Origin: Paenibacillus sp. Root444D2
Lineage (GTDB): Bacteria; Bacillota; Bacilli; Paenibacillales; NBRC-103111
Reading direction: 5' to 3'
Assembly: GCF_001426375.1 (NCBI RefSeq)
Contig: NZ_LMEO01000045.1
Location: 56,742-120,741, forward strand
DNA: 64,000 nt
This document shows, in pieces, positions 45,221 to 54,614 of this stretch (position 1 is its first letter; every line of letters starts with the position of its first letter). The notes below the pieces were generated by a model that did not search any database, was not told where the DNA came from, and was given only the letters and a program-made list of their open reading frames with translations. Position numbers and translations under genes: made by a program.

Positions 45221-45348
45221 AGAATACGAAAACTGGATCGTGTTGACGTTTTCTGAGGAAATCCTCTTCAGCATTAGGTACGCAATTCAATCGGAAGGCT
45301 GAAATCACCTTGCATGTCGGAACGAGTACGTCATCGATCCTACTGAAA

Positions 45349-45533
45349 GGGAACGTGGGTGCGCTATTTGTGCTAAATTAGCCTGTTTACCTGCTTTAGC
45401 GGAACTACAATCTCTTATTTTCCCTTTTTGAACAATATTTCAGCAAAAATGGCAAAATAGCGGATCGACGTTCCCTCTACTCTCTAAACAGTCAGCTATT
45501 TTGATAAATAGCGGATCGTAGTTCCCTTTCACT
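45349..45533. repeat. Interspersed hairpin repeat, copy C
   Basis: GGGAACGTGGGTGCGCTATTT (45349-45369) can pair with AAATAGCGGATCGACGTTCC (45455-45474) and with AAATAGCGGATCGTAGTTCC (45507-45526). A further box TAGCGGAACTACAATC lies at 45397. The same boxes occur in copies A and B. It fills the 427-base gap between the fusion-protein gene and the P5C dehydrogenase terminator, where no gene is evident. Confidence 0.65.
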
Positions 45534-45601
45534 GCTCGGCGACGGATCCTTGAGGCGAACTTAGTCCCCTAGCGTTTCCGCACCTCGGCTGCCGATCCTA
45601 T

Positions 45602-45642
45602 AAAAAAAGAAGGCCAGACTCATCGTCTGCCCTCTTCTTCTA
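45602..45642 (-). terminator. Terminator after the P5C dehydrogenase gene
   Basis: On the minus strand GAGGGCAGAC pairs with GTCTGGCCTTC around GATGA (one bulge), followed by a T-run of seven. Confidence 0.75.
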
Positions 45643-45646
45643 TGCA

Positions 45647-47215
45647 TTATACTTTACGTGAAGTCAACTTCGCTTGTGTGAGGAGCATGAGGTAGTCGTA
45701 ACCGCCTGCTTTGGAATCTGTACCCGACATATTGAAGCCTCCGAAAGGATGCACACCCACCAATGCGCCTGTGCATTTGCGATTAATGTACAAGTTGCCG
45801 CAGTGAACAGTGTCTAATGCCTCAGAAATCCGCTCCTCATTCGTGGAGTAGTAGGAACCTGTCAAACCAAATTCCGTATCATTGTACATCGCGATGGCTT
45901 CTTTCCAATCCTTCGCTTTAGCAATGGCCAAGACAGGTCCGAAAATCTCCTCCTGCATAACGCGCGCTTTGCCGCTTACATCGCCGAACACAGTTGGCTG
46001 AATGTAATAGCCGTTTCCTTCAGCCTTATCACCACCAGCAAGCAGCGTTCCTTCGGTTTTCCCAATTTCAATGTAATCTAAAATTTTATCATAGGAAGCT
46101 TTATCAATGACTGGACCCGCTGCGAAATTGTGTTCAGGCAAGCCGCTTTGCAGCTGGTTCGTCAGAGCAACTACTTTGTCTACAACTACGTCGTAAACAG
46201 ATTCTACAATGATTGCACGTGAACCTGCCGAGCATTTCTGCCCTTGGAAGCCGAAAGCAGAAGCCACGATCGCAGCGGCAGCCGCATTGAGATCTGCTGT
46301 TTCGTCCACGACAATACCGTCTTTGCCGCCCATTTCAGCAATCACACGCTTAATCCAAATTTGACCAGGCGCCACGTCCGCGGCCAACTTGTTGATGCGC
46401 ATACCGATCTCCTTGGAGCCGGTAAAGCTAATGAATCGAGTCTTCGGGTGTGTCGTTAAGTAGTCTCCCACTTCCGCACCGCTTCCTGGGATGAAGTTAA
46501 TTACCCCAGCAGGCAGACCAACTTCCTCCATAAGAGCCACGAATTTGTGAGCAATAACAGGCGTGGTTGAAGCTGGCTTCAGCAAAACGGTGTTACCAGA
46601 AACAACCGCCGCAATGGTCATACCCACACAAATCGCTAGCGGGAAATTCCATGGCGGGATAATAACGCCAACGCCTAATGGGATATAACTAATTCGGTTG
46701 TTTTCACCAGGAATTTTGGCTAATGGCTGCGTCTCGTTGATTTGGCTCAAACGAATCATTTCACGCGCGTAGAACTCGATGAAATCGATCGCTTCTGCAG
46801 TATCTACATCCGCTTCAACGTAGTTTTTGCCTGACTCCAGAATCATCAACGCTGAGAACTCATGCTTGCGATCACGCATCAGCGCAGCAGCTTTAAATAA
46901 ATACTCCGCACGCTCTCTAGCGGGAACCTTTTTCCAAGTTTCGAATGTTTCGAGGGCAACGTTCATCGCTTTTTCAGCAAGTTTCTGATCCGCTTTGCTT
47001 ACATATCCAATGATTTCGTCTACATTCCCCGGGTTAATCGAAGTGATCTTAGCCTCAGTTACAATTTTCTCAGTACCGATATAAAGCGGGTATTCGCGCC
47101 CTAGCTCACTTTTCACTTTGGCAATGGCAGCTTGCATCGCATTCACATTTTCCTCTAGACCGAAATTAGTAAATGGCTCATTTGCATACGGACTAACCTT
47201 CATAAATGTATTCAT
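45647..47215 (-). CDS. rocA: L-glutamate gamma-semialdehyde dehydrogenase
   Basis: 1-pyrroline-5-carboxylate dehydrogenase, the second step of proline breakdown, converting glutamate semialdehyde to glutamate with NAD. 522 residues. The active-site Cys is in GFQGQKCSAGSR, the Glu in AEMGGKDGIVVD, the NAD-binding part is PPWNFPLAICVGMTIAAVVS and the C-terminal tail has GVHPFGGFNMSGTDSKAGGY. It is distinct from PutA-type fusions. ATG 47215 follows GAGGAG. It lies 34 bases after the proline dehydrogenase stop, so the two form a put/roc-type operon. The symbol rocA (also pruA) is by product, not by sequence comparison. Confidence 0.93.
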   Translation of the reverse strand: MNTFMKVSPYANEPFTNFGLEENVNAMQAAIAKVKSELGREYPLYIGTEKIVTEAKITSINPGNVDEIIGYVSKADQKLAEKAMNVALETFETWKKVPARERAEYLFKAAALMRDRKHEFSALMILESGKNYVEADVDTAEAIDFIEFYAREMIRLSQINETQPLAKIPGENNRISYIPLGVGVIIPPWNFPLAICVGMTIAAVVSGNTVLLKPASTTPVIAHKFVALMEEVGLPAGVINFIPGSGAEVGDYLTTHPKTRFISFTGSKEIGMRINKLAADVAPGQIWIKRVIAEMGGKDGIVVDETADLNAAAAAIVASAFGFQGQKCSAGSRAIIVESVYDVVVDKVVALTNQLQSGLPEHNFAAGPVIDKASYDKILDYIEIGKTEGTLLAGGDKAEGNGYYIQPTVFGDVSGKARVMQEEIFGPVLAIAKAKDWKEAIAMYNDTEFGLTGSYYSTNEERISEALDTVHCGNLYINRKCTGALVGVHPFGGFNMSGTDSKAGGYDYLMLLTQAKLTSRKV

Positions 47216-47249
47216 ATTATTGCTCCTCTCCGAATGGGAAACTTGGGTG

Positions 47250-48164
47250 TTATTTAAACATATTTTTTAGAACAAACCAGACATTCGCTGGGCGCTCTGC
47301 TAACCTTCTCATGAAATATCCGAACCAATCTACACCGTAAGGGACATAGACACGAACCCGATATCCTTCTTTCACTAATTGCTTTTGCAAATCTTCACAA
47401 ATCCCATAAAGCATCTGGAATTCAAACTGTTCGATAGAGATAAGATTTGACCTTACAAATTCTTTCGTAAAATGAATGATCGCCTCGTCGTGGCTCGCAA
47501 TAGCTGTATAATGACCGTTCAAAAGATGCTTTTGAATGATTTTTTTATAATTTTCATCAACCGCGCTTTTTTCTGGAAAAGCAACTTCCGGAGATTCCTT
47601 ATAAGCACCTTTCACAAGTCGCAGATTGGCTCCGAGTGCATGTAAATCATCGATATCCTGCATGGTGCGGAACAAATAAGCTTGAATGACGATGCCAACG
47701 TTGTCATATTCTTGTCGAAGCTCTCTGTAGATATCGAGGGAGATTTGACAATGCGCATAATCCTCCATATCAATTCGCACGAAATTTCCATGCTGACGAG
47801 CACAATCAAGAATTCTTTTCATGTTGTTTACACAGAGCTCTCTACTGATATCTAGCCCAAGAGAAGTCATTTTAAGCGAAAGATTGGATTTGACGCCTGA
47901 ACTAGCAATCGCCTCTAGCGTTTGAATACACATGGCCGCTGATTCCAACGCTTCTTCTTCACTAAAAACGAACTCTCCCAAATGGTCCAGGGTCGCTATA
48001 CGACCATCTTGATTAAGCCCGCGAACAACTTCGATGGATTGCTGGATGGTCTCTCCTGCTACAAAACGCGCTGCACCAAAGCGTAAACCATACTTTTTGG
48101 CTAATCGATTGGCAGTTCTGCTTTTGCCTAAAGATTGAAACATATTTTTCATGATCGTTTCCAT
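47250..48164 (-). CDS. putB: Proline dehydrogenase
   Basis: First enzyme of proline catabolism, FAD-dependent oxidation of proline to P5C at the membrane. 304 residues, the length of stand-alone Bacillus-type enzymes. Family motifs: LSLKMTSLGLDI, FVRIDMEDYAHC, RLVKGAYKES, TAIASHDEAI, EFQMLYGI and RVYVPYGVDWFGYFMRRLAE. ATG 48164 follows GGGGG. It is first in the operon, divergent from a sigma-54-type activator gene. No clear -24/-12 promoter was found in the shared interval, so control may be by another route. Confidence 0.93.
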   Translation of the reverse strand: METIMKNMFQSLGKSRTANRLAKKYGLRFGAARFVAGETIQQSIEVVRGLNQDGRIATLDHLGEFVFSEEEALESAAMCIQTLEAIASSGVKSNLSLKMTSLGLDISRELCVNNMKRILDCARQHGNFVRIDMEDYAHCQISLDIYRELRQEYDNVGIVIQAYLFRTMQDIDDLHALGANLRLVKGAYKESPEVAFPEKSAVDENYKKIIQKHLLNGHYTAIASHDEAIIHFTKEFVRSNLISIEQFEFQMLYGICEDLQKQLVKEGYRVRVYVPYGVDWFGYFMRRLAERPANVWFVLKNMFK

Positions 48165-48392
48165 CTGTTATTCCCCCAAAAGGAATTATACAATAGTGTT
48201 AAATTTATAATTTTATTATACACTCTAATCTAAAATTTGAACACTATTTGTTTATGTGAAAATATTTCTTGGATATTGAACAGGTTTTGTTTCTTTACCT
48301 TTATCATACTCACCTTCTCGGCTTCTTGTGTTGAATCTCCCTTGCTTTCATGGTAAATTTAAACCAAATAAATGGTACAAATGAGGTCAATT

Positions 48393-50114
48393 ATGTTCAT
48401 TAATGAACACTTTCCGTTGAACAACCCTATGATCACACTCCCTGTTGAAACAACGCTTGAAGAGCTTTCTTCCTATTTAAACAATGGGACGGCAGTTATT
48501 GCCCATTCGCATGACGAAATATGTTTATTTGCACCGGAAGATGCTGGCCTTATGACGGCCTTTTCCGCTAGAAACATCGAAGAATTGGTAGAAAGCAGCA
48601 ACTACTTTGTATCTGCGATTATTACTGTGGACGATAATACCCCTTTGCCGCTTGTACCTCAACGAACAAATCGGCCGGTACTTTTCAAAGATAAGGATGG
48701 AACCATCAAGGGATACTCCGATTTATCCACGTATCTCAATTTCGTCCATTCCGAGTTGCAAAAGTGGTCTGCCTATTTCACCGCACTAGCAGATACCGTC
48801 ACCGATGCTGTCACGGTCGTTGATCGAGCCGGCGCTGTGATTTGCTGGAATTCCGTCGCTGAGGATCTTTATCATCTTCCGGCAGTAGATATTTTGGGCA
48901 AACGCATTGGCGAACACTTTGATATCGAAACACTGATGGTCCTGAAAATTTTGGACGAAGGCCGGATGATTCGTAATACCTACCACCGTCCTCGGCCGGA
49001 CACTCACGTCCTTATTAATGCGTCACCGATCAGAGATGCTCAGGGTCATATCATTGGAGGCATTGCAACCGAGCAGGATATCACGCAATTGGTACGATTG
49101 AACGAACAATTAACAACAGTCGATTCCTTCGGACTACCACATAAAGATCAGGCAGAAGATCTCTTTACCTTAATTAAAGGAAAAGGACCTGCTATCGGCA
49201 AAGTCATCCAATGGGCCAAAAAGGTGGCAGCAACAGAAACACCAGTCCTCCTGATTGGAGAATCGGGTGTTGGCAAAGAACAGCTTGCTCATATTATCCA
49301 TCAGTCGAGTTCAAGATCCGAGCAGCCTTTCTTGACAATTAATTGCGGCATCGTTCCCGCAGGTTTATTGGAAGCCGAATTATTTGGCTATCAAGGGGGC
49401 GCCTTTACGGGAAGTGAAAGTGGACAAGCCGGCAAATTGGAGCTAGCCAAAGACGGCACGTTGTTTATTAATGAAATCGAGAAGCTTCCATTAGAGCTTC
49501 AAGCTAAGCTTTATCATTACATTACACAGCAAACGATCGTTCGCTCTGGAGGAAGTCAACCTATCAGTGTGCGTACGCGAATCATTATCGCAACTACACA
49601 AGATTTAGCTAGCAAGCTGGTCAATCAAGAATTCCGCTCGGATTTGTACTATGCGCTCAATGTGATTTCCATTCGGATTCCGCCTCTAAGGGATAGAACC
49701 GAAGACATTCCTGCCATGGTCCAAATGTATCTCAAGCAGTTTTCACCGCAATACCAGAAGCCTGTTCCAACACTTTCGCCAGAGGTCATCTTGGCTTTCA
49801 CCAACTATTCATGGCCAGGAAACATCCAAGAATTGAAAAATGTCATCGAGCGATGCATCATTCTTAATGATGAAGACCTGATCACCTTGGAACATTTGCC
49901 AGTCACTTTACAGGAGCAGCAACCAAGTCTTACTTCTTCAGAAGGAGATTCTGCGACGACTTCATTAAAAGCGAAGGTGTCTGATGTGGAAGAAATCCAT
50001 CTGATTGAAGAAGCACTAGCCAAAACGGCAGGCAATAAAAGCGCAGCAGCCAAACTACTAGGCATCTCCCGCGGCACCCTTTACAACAAGATGAAGGAAT
50101 ATCAGCTGGAGTAA
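48393..50114 (+). CDS. Sigma-54-interacting regulator of proline genes
   Basis: About 573 residues from ATG 48393 (GAGG six bases upstream); earlier in-frame ATGs lack a ribosome site. N-terminal region of unknown fold, then a PAS domain (AVTVVDRAGAVICWNSVAED). The AAA+ domain has GESGVGKEQLAHI (Walker A), ELFGYQGGAFTGS (the sigma-54 contact loop), DGTLFINEIEKLP and RIPPLRDRTEDIP. The C-terminal Fis-type helix-turn-helix is KSAAAKLLGISRGTLYNKMK. Divergent from putB/rocA, so it probably activates them, like PrdR or RocR relatives. A terminator follows. Confidence 0.92.
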   Translation: MFINEHFPLNNPMITLPVETTLEELSSYLNNGTAVIAHSHDEICLFAPEDAGLMTAFSARNIEELVESSNYFVSAIITVDDNTPLPLVPQRTNRPVLFKDKDGTIKGYSDLSTYLNFVHSELQKWSAYFTALADTVTDAVTVVDRAGAVICWNSVAEDLYHLPAVDILGKRIGEHFDIETLMVLKILDEGRMIRNTYHRPRPDTHVLINASPIRDAQGHIIGGIATEQDITQLVRLNEQLTTVDSFGLPHKDQAEDLFTLIKGKGPAIGKVIQWAKKVAATETPVLLIGESGVGKEQLAHIIHQSSSRSEQPFLTINCGIVPAGLLEAELFGYQGGAFTGSESGQAGKLELAKDGTLFINEIEKLPLELQAKLYHYITQQTIVRSGGSQPISVRTRIIIATTQDLASKLVNQEFRSDLYYALNVISIRIPPLRDRTEDIPAMVQMYLKQFSPQYQKPVPTLSPEVILAFTNYSWPGNIQELKNVIERCIILNDEDLITLEHLPVTLQEQQPSLTSSEGDSATTSLKAKVSDVEEIHLIEEALAKTAGNKSAAAKLLGISRGTLYNKMKEYQLE

Positions 50115-50147
50115 TAGGATGAACACCCGCGTATTTTGCGGACGCTG

Positions 50148-50192
50148 AAAAAGGACCATGAATTCTACCCAGTAGATTTCATGATCCTTTTT
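50148..50192 (+). terminator. Terminator after the sigma-54 regulator
   Basis: AAAGGACCATGAA pairs with TTCATGATCCTTT (one bulge), then TTATG. The stem is 12 bp. Confidence 0.75.
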
Positions 50193-50320
50193 ATGTGTAG
50201 GGAGTAATCGGATGGTCCTCATTGTTGTATTATTTGTGCTAAATGGTAGAATCGCGATGCAATTTCCGATACACTACAATTACTTAGATGTTCATCAATC
50301 GTCATTGGGGAGGAAATAGG

Positions 50321-51520
50321 TTGGACACCGCTGCAAAACCACAGCAAAGCAAACGAAGAGCATTGCTTGAAGTATTTCTCGTATCAACAAAATTAGGATT
50401 GACGTCATTCGGTGGACCCATTGCCCATCTGGGCTACTTTCACAACGAATATATTCAGAAACGTAAATGGATGGATGAGAAAAGTTATGCCGATCTCGTT
50501 GCTTTATGCCAGTTTCTCCCTGGACCAGCCAGCAGTCAAGTAGGTGTTGGAATCGGTACCATTCGGGCTGGATTGTTGGGAGGCGCAGCTGCTTGGCTTG
50601 GGTTTACTTTACCTTCTATTATTCTCCTACTACTCTTTTCCCTGCTGATGAAAGCCATGGATGTTAGCAGCACTGGCTGGATTCACGGTCTCAAAATCGT
50701 CGCCGTTGCCATCGTCGCACAAGCTGTTCTCAGCATGGGAAAAAAGTTAGCATCAGATAAAAGCACGGCCTCCATAGCTATCGCGGCAGCTTCAGTAACC
50801 TTGTTATGGCAGACGGTCTATAGCCAAGTTGTTATTATTTTACTCGCCGGACTCATCGGACTATTTGCCTTTAAAACCGTTTCGAACCAAGATAACAGTA
50901 CCATTCAAGTGCGCGTTCATCGCTCTGTTGCGATCCTTTGCTTGATCATGTATGCGCTGCTGCTGCTGCTTCTACCAATTTTCAGCAGTCTATGGCATTC
51001 ACAGCTCTTATCCCTTTTCGATTCATTTTATCGGGTCGGTTCCTTGGTCTTCGGCGGCGGCCATGTCATTCTCCCCCTTTTGGAACGCGAAGTTGTCCCG
51101 CAAGGTTGGGTTAGTAAAGAAGTCTTCCTGGCTGGATATGGGGCTACGCAGGCAGTTCCGGGTCCGCTTTTTACATTTGGCACGTATTTGGGCGCCATGT
51201 TTGACGGATTCAGAGGGGCTATCGTGGGAACCTTGGCCATTTTCCTGCCTGCCTATCTCTTGATAATAGGGGCTTTGCCTTTTTGGAATTCATTACGAAC
51301 AAATGTCAAAATTCAAAGTGCTTTCGTAGGCATTAATGCGGCCGTTGTCGGTATCCTGCTGGCGGCACTTTATAACCCGCTTTGGACAACCGCCATTATT
51401 CGTCCTTATGATTTCGCACTGGTTATCGTATTGTTTGGCCTTTTGGTATTTTGGAAATTACCGCCTTGGTGCATCGTCCTCTTAGGAGCTATTACGGGTC
51501 AAGCTTTGTATTATTTATAA
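50321..51520 (+). CDS. chrA: Chromate transporter, two-domain type
   Basis: About 399-residue membrane protein with about twelve spans in two homologous halves. Each half shows the family motif: FGGPIAHLGYFHNEYI and YADLVALCQFLPGPASSQVG in the first, and FGGGHVILPLLE, YGATQAVPGPLFTFGTYLGA in the second. It exports chromate or, in some members, transports other anions. TTG 50321 has GGAGG seven bases upstream and is preferred over ATG 50288. Monogenic. The gene symbol is by family; specificity is not tested. Confidence 0.9.
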   Translation: MDTAAKPQQSKRRALLEVFLVSTKLGLTSFGGPIAHLGYFHNEYIQKRKWMDEKSYADLVALCQFLPGPASSQVGVGIGTIRAGLLGGAAAWLGFTLPSIILLLLFSLLMKAMDVSSTGWIHGLKIVAVAIVAQAVLSMGKKLASDKSTASIAIAAASVTLLWQTVYSQVVIILLAGLIGLFAFKTVSNQDNSTIQVRVHRSVAILCLIMYALLLLLLPIFSSLWHSQLLSLFDSFYRVGSLVFGGGHVILPLLEREVVPQGWVSKEVFLAGYGATQAVPGPLFTFGTYLGAMFDGFRGAIVGTLAIFLPAYLLIIGALPFWNSLRTNVKIQSAFVGINAAVVGILLAALYNPLWTTAIIRPYDFALVIVLFGLLVFWKLPPWCIVLLGAITGQALYYL

Positions 51521-51529
51521 AATGAATCA

Positions 51530-52336
51530 CTACTTCGCATATACCAGTGTCTCACCCGGTTGGAAAATATGAAATTTCTGCCCCGGATGCTTCTGATACA
51601 AACGGTCAACGAAGGATGCGATCCCTTCACTATTGTTTGCATACATATCGAAGTGCACAGGCACAACGATATCGAACTTCTGGTGAGCTGCTAAGTCAGC
51701 CGCTTCCAGAGCGTTCATGTTGCCGACGACACCGAGGCGGTTGCGGAAAATGTCCCTTCCGTTAATCGGCAGAAAACCTACATCAATAGCGAAGCCGGTC
51801 AGCGCCTCGACTAACCCCTCTGTCAGAAGCGTATCCCCTGCATGATAAATGCACAGTCCGTCCCATTGTAAGACGTAGCCTAAGTAGTGATCCCAGCCTT
51901 CACCATCTCGCACACGTTCCTCGTGCCAAGCCGGAATGGGGTGAATGATCAGATCAGCGCCGTATTGAAATGCCTCATGGGTCCCAAGCGCATGCAGCCG
52001 CTCTGCTGAAATGCCGATCGCCTCCAGAGCAGGCAAACACGACTTCGGAGCACCAAACTGACATTGGGGAGATGCCACCGCGATTGCTCGCAGCGTATCT
52101 GGATCCATGTGGTCCATATGCTCATGCGTACAAAGCACAAGATCCAAATCCGTTAGTGTCTCCGGCTTCACAGGAGGAACATATCTCCGCTGCCAAAAAC
52201 CCTCCGGAAAACCAGGAAGATCATCAACAGAATCCGTCAAATACGGGTCGATCGCTATAGCGAGATCTTTTTTACGCAGAATAACACCGACCTGGCCGAT
52301 ATATTGAATCTTTAAATGTCTATTCTCATTTGTCAT
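51530..52336 (-). CDS. Metallo-beta-lactamase-fold hydrolase (UlaG-like)
   Basis: 268 residues. The metal motif is LCTHEHMDHMDP (H-x-H-x-D-H) and the distal histidine is in VPVHFDMYAN, with NGRDIFRNRLG, a stretch seen in UlaG-type L-ascorbate 6-phosphate lactonases. Cytoplasmic. It is six bases from the SMP-30 type gene upstream and read in the same direction, so the two form an operon of lactone-hydrolysing enzymes. UlaG function cannot be confirmed; other UlaG-like hydrolases exist. Confidence 0.88.
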   Translation of the reverse strand: MTNENRHLKIQYIGQVGVILRKKDLAIAIDPYLTDSVDDLPGFPEGFWQRRYVPPVKPETLTDLDLVLCTHEHMDHMDPDTLRAIAVASPQCQFGAPKSCLPALEAIGISAERLHALGTHEAFQYGADLIIHPIPAWHEERVRDGEGWDHYLGYVLQWDGLCIYHAGDTLLTEGLVEALTGFAIDVGFLPINGRDIFRNRLGVVGNMNALEAADLAAHQKFDIVVPVHFDMYANNSEGIASFVDRLYQKHPGQKFHIFQPGETLVYAK

Positions 52337-52341
52337 AGAAC

Positions 52342-53244
52342 CTACCCTTTCCGTTCCTCATGCTGTACTCCGAATGAATGCGTCTTCGTACCTCTCACAC
52401 CTGGCTTTACCGCAAAAATCCCTCCAGCATGTGGTTGATCCCCCGCCTGATCCTCCTGAAGACCCTTTCGGGCGGTCGTAATGTACAAGGTGTCTAGCTC
52501 GTCTCCACCGAAAATACAGGAGGTTACTTTAGCTGCAGGAATGGCAATGCTGTCTATCTTTTGAGCTGTTTTTGGATTCCAACGGGACACCTGCCAACCA
52601 TCCCAATGGGCGATCCACAGCATCCCTTCTTCATCGATCGTCATCCCGTCAGGGAACCCTTTTTCACTCCGAAAATCGATCCGTATTCTCGGATTGCTAA
52701 TTTCACCTTTATCCGGCTCATACTCAAATGCGAGCACTAGCTTTTTCATAGAATCGATATAGTACATTTCTTTCTCATCTAAGCTCCAAGCGATCCCGTT
52801 GGAAACGCCCACTCCCTCGTAAACCTTGCGATAACTGTGATCCGTTTCTAGCACATAGAGTGCACCTGTAGCGTCTTTTTCAATAATCTCCATGGTGCCC
52901 GCCCAGAATCGCCCGTTAGCATCACATTTCCCGTCGTTAAACCGATTTTCCGGTAAATGTGATTCTGGATCAACAAGAGGCGTAAGCTTTCGCTGCTGCA
53001 TCTGGTACTTTTGGAATCCAGATTGTGTCGCTAACACAACCTCATTTTGGCCGGCACAGACAACCGCGCCGACATATTCTCCAATGAGAAAGTCTTCGTT
53101 TAACCCTGTTTCAGGATCAAACCTTCCAAATTTTTTTCCTATAATATCAACCCAATAGAGCAAACGCTGTTCCGTATTCCAGCACGGACCTTCAGCTAAT
53201 GTGGCTTTGGCATCAAGTACCAGTCGCACGATTGGTGTTCCCAT
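52342..53244 (-). CDS. SMP-30/gluconolactonase family protein
   Basis: 300-residue six-bladed propeller. ATLAEGPCWNTEQRLLYWVD, NRFNDGKCDANGRFWAGTME, YEGVGVSNGIAWSLDEKEMY and GFPDGMTIDEEGMLWIAHWD are the typical metal-site motifs. Members hydrolyse sugar lactones such as gluconolactone or L-arabinonolactone. ATG 53244 follows GGAG. First gene of a pair with the UlaG-like enzyme. No transporter or dehydrogenase of the same path is linked here. Confidence 0.9.
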   Translation of the reverse strand: MGTPIVRLVLDAKATLAEGPCWNTEQRLLYWVDIIGKKFGRFDPETGLNEDFLIGEYVGAVVCAGQNEVVLATQSGFQKYQMQQRKLTPLVDPESHLPENRFNDGKCDANGRFWAGTMEIIEKDATGALYVLETDHSYRKVYEGVGVSNGIAWSLDEKEMYYIDSMKKLVLAFEYEPDKGEISNPRIRIDFRSEKGFPDGMTIDEEGMLWIAHWDGWQVSRWNPKTAQKIDSIAIPAAKVTSCIFGGDELDTLYITTARKGLQEDQAGDQPHAGGIFAVKPGVRGTKTHSFGVQHEERKG

Positions 53245-53414
53245 TATGCATCAACTCCTCTCACTAATTGTAAACCGTCCTCATAGAGATTGGAAGATGC
53301 AGGGATACGTCTCTGAAAGAATCGCTTAATTTACTTTGGATTCTTACCATGACATGTTAGAATGTAGTTTTACAACAGCATTGTGCTAATTTATCTAGGA
53401 AGGTTAAGGTCATC

Positions 53415-54566
53415 ATGAATTCTTCAAATTTATTGCGTTCGTTTAACTTTTTGTATTTTGCACTACTGGCTATGTTTGTTTCATTTCTTCCCGTCTATTT
53501 AGATGCGCAAGGACTTCCAGCAACGAAGATTGGTCTCATTATAGGAACGGGAGGCTTCATTGCCATCTTCTCGCAACCATTATGGGGCATGATCAGTGAT
53601 CGAACGAAGACCATTAAGAAGGTTATGTTACTCCTATTAGGGTGTTCAACCATTGTGGGGTACTTCTTATACGCCTCATCCAGCTTTATTGTGCTTCTTC
53701 TTTTTACAATGCTTATGTATTTTTTCTTAATGCCTCTCGATCCCCTGACAGAAAGTCTAAATTTCCAAACAGCGGAGGCTAACGGGGTAAGCTACGGTTC
53801 GATTCGAACCTTCGGAGCTGTCGGTTATGCGGTCATGTCCTTGGCCGTTGGTTATACCACACAATTTTTTGGAATCAATAGTTTGGCGTTCTTGTTCGCA
53901 GGAATAGGCATCATTAGCATTCTAATCTGCTTGCCCTTGCCTGATGCGCCTGTAACTGGGAAACCGATTTCACTAAAAAGTCTACGCAAATTCTTAGGAA
54001 ATAAAGAAACCATTTGGTTTATGTTACTTATCTTTATTGTTGCCGTGCCACAGCGGATCAACGATACTTTTCTTGGTGTCTATATTCGAAAATTAGGCGG
54101 CACCCCCGACATGGTCGGTTTGGCCTGGTTTCTAGCAGCTGGAAGCGAAATTCTTGTATTCGCTCTAAGCTTTTGGTGGCTTCGCAAAGGGAAAGAGTTA
54201 GCGATTATTTCTTTCGCTGCTGTGTTTTATTTCATTCGCTTTTTTCTATCCGCGTGGGTAACAGATCCTCATATTCTCGTGTATCTTCAGCTGCTGCAGA
54301 CCTTTACATTTCCGATATTTTATTCAGCTGCTATCCAATATTTATATCGTATTGTTCCTGAAGAATGGCGTGCAACGGGACAGACTGTGCTTGCGATCCT
54401 TTTCTTTGGCGTATCGGGTATCGTCGCCTCCTATTTGGGTGGCTGGTTCTACGAAAGCTTTGGAGGGAAACAATTATATCTATGGATTTCAGGAATGTCC
54501 TTTGCAGGTCTACTGTTTAGTTTCGTTCTAAATGCGGTCTATGGAAAACGTAAGCTGGTATCCTAG
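53415..54566 (+). CDS. Major facilitator superfamily transporter
   Basis: 383 residues, about twelve membrane segments. FNFLYFALLAMFVSFLPVYL opens the protein, GLIIGTGGFIAIFSQPLWGM and SDRTKTIKKVM show the loop-2 motif G-x-x-S-D-R-x-x-x-K, GSIRTFGAVGYAVMS is the MFS_1-like repeat region. It resembles the MFS_1_like/nucleoside or sugar-proton symporters, in which the R-x-F-G motif is common. Substrate unknown. It lies 48 bases before the KapD-like exonuclease. Confidence 0.88.
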   Translation: MNSSNLLRSFNFLYFALLAMFVSFLPVYLDAQGLPATKIGLIIGTGGFIAIFSQPLWGMISDRTKTIKKVMLLLLGCSTIVGYFLYASSSFIVLLLFTMLMYFFLMPLDPLTESLNFQTAEANGVSYGSIRTFGAVGYAVMSLAVGYTTQFFGINSLAFLFAGIGIISILICLPLPDAPVTGKPISLKSLRKFLGNKETIWFMLLIFIVAVPQRINDTFLGVYIRKLGGTPDMVGLAWFLAAGSEILVFALSFWWLRKGKELAIISFAAVFYFIRFFLSAWVTDPHILVYLQLLQTFTFPIFYSAAIQYLYRIVPEEWRATGQTVLAILFFGVSGIVASYLGGWFYESFGGKQLYLWISGMSFAGLLFSFVLNAVYGKRKLVS

Positions 54567-54614
54567 GCATTTTCTGATAGAATGGAAGCACAGAGAAAGA
54601 ACGGGGGCTACATC

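Noticed and set aside
48165..48371. Sigma-54 promoter for putB
   Set aside because: I looked for TGGCAC-N5-TTGCW on both strands and found no acceptable match.
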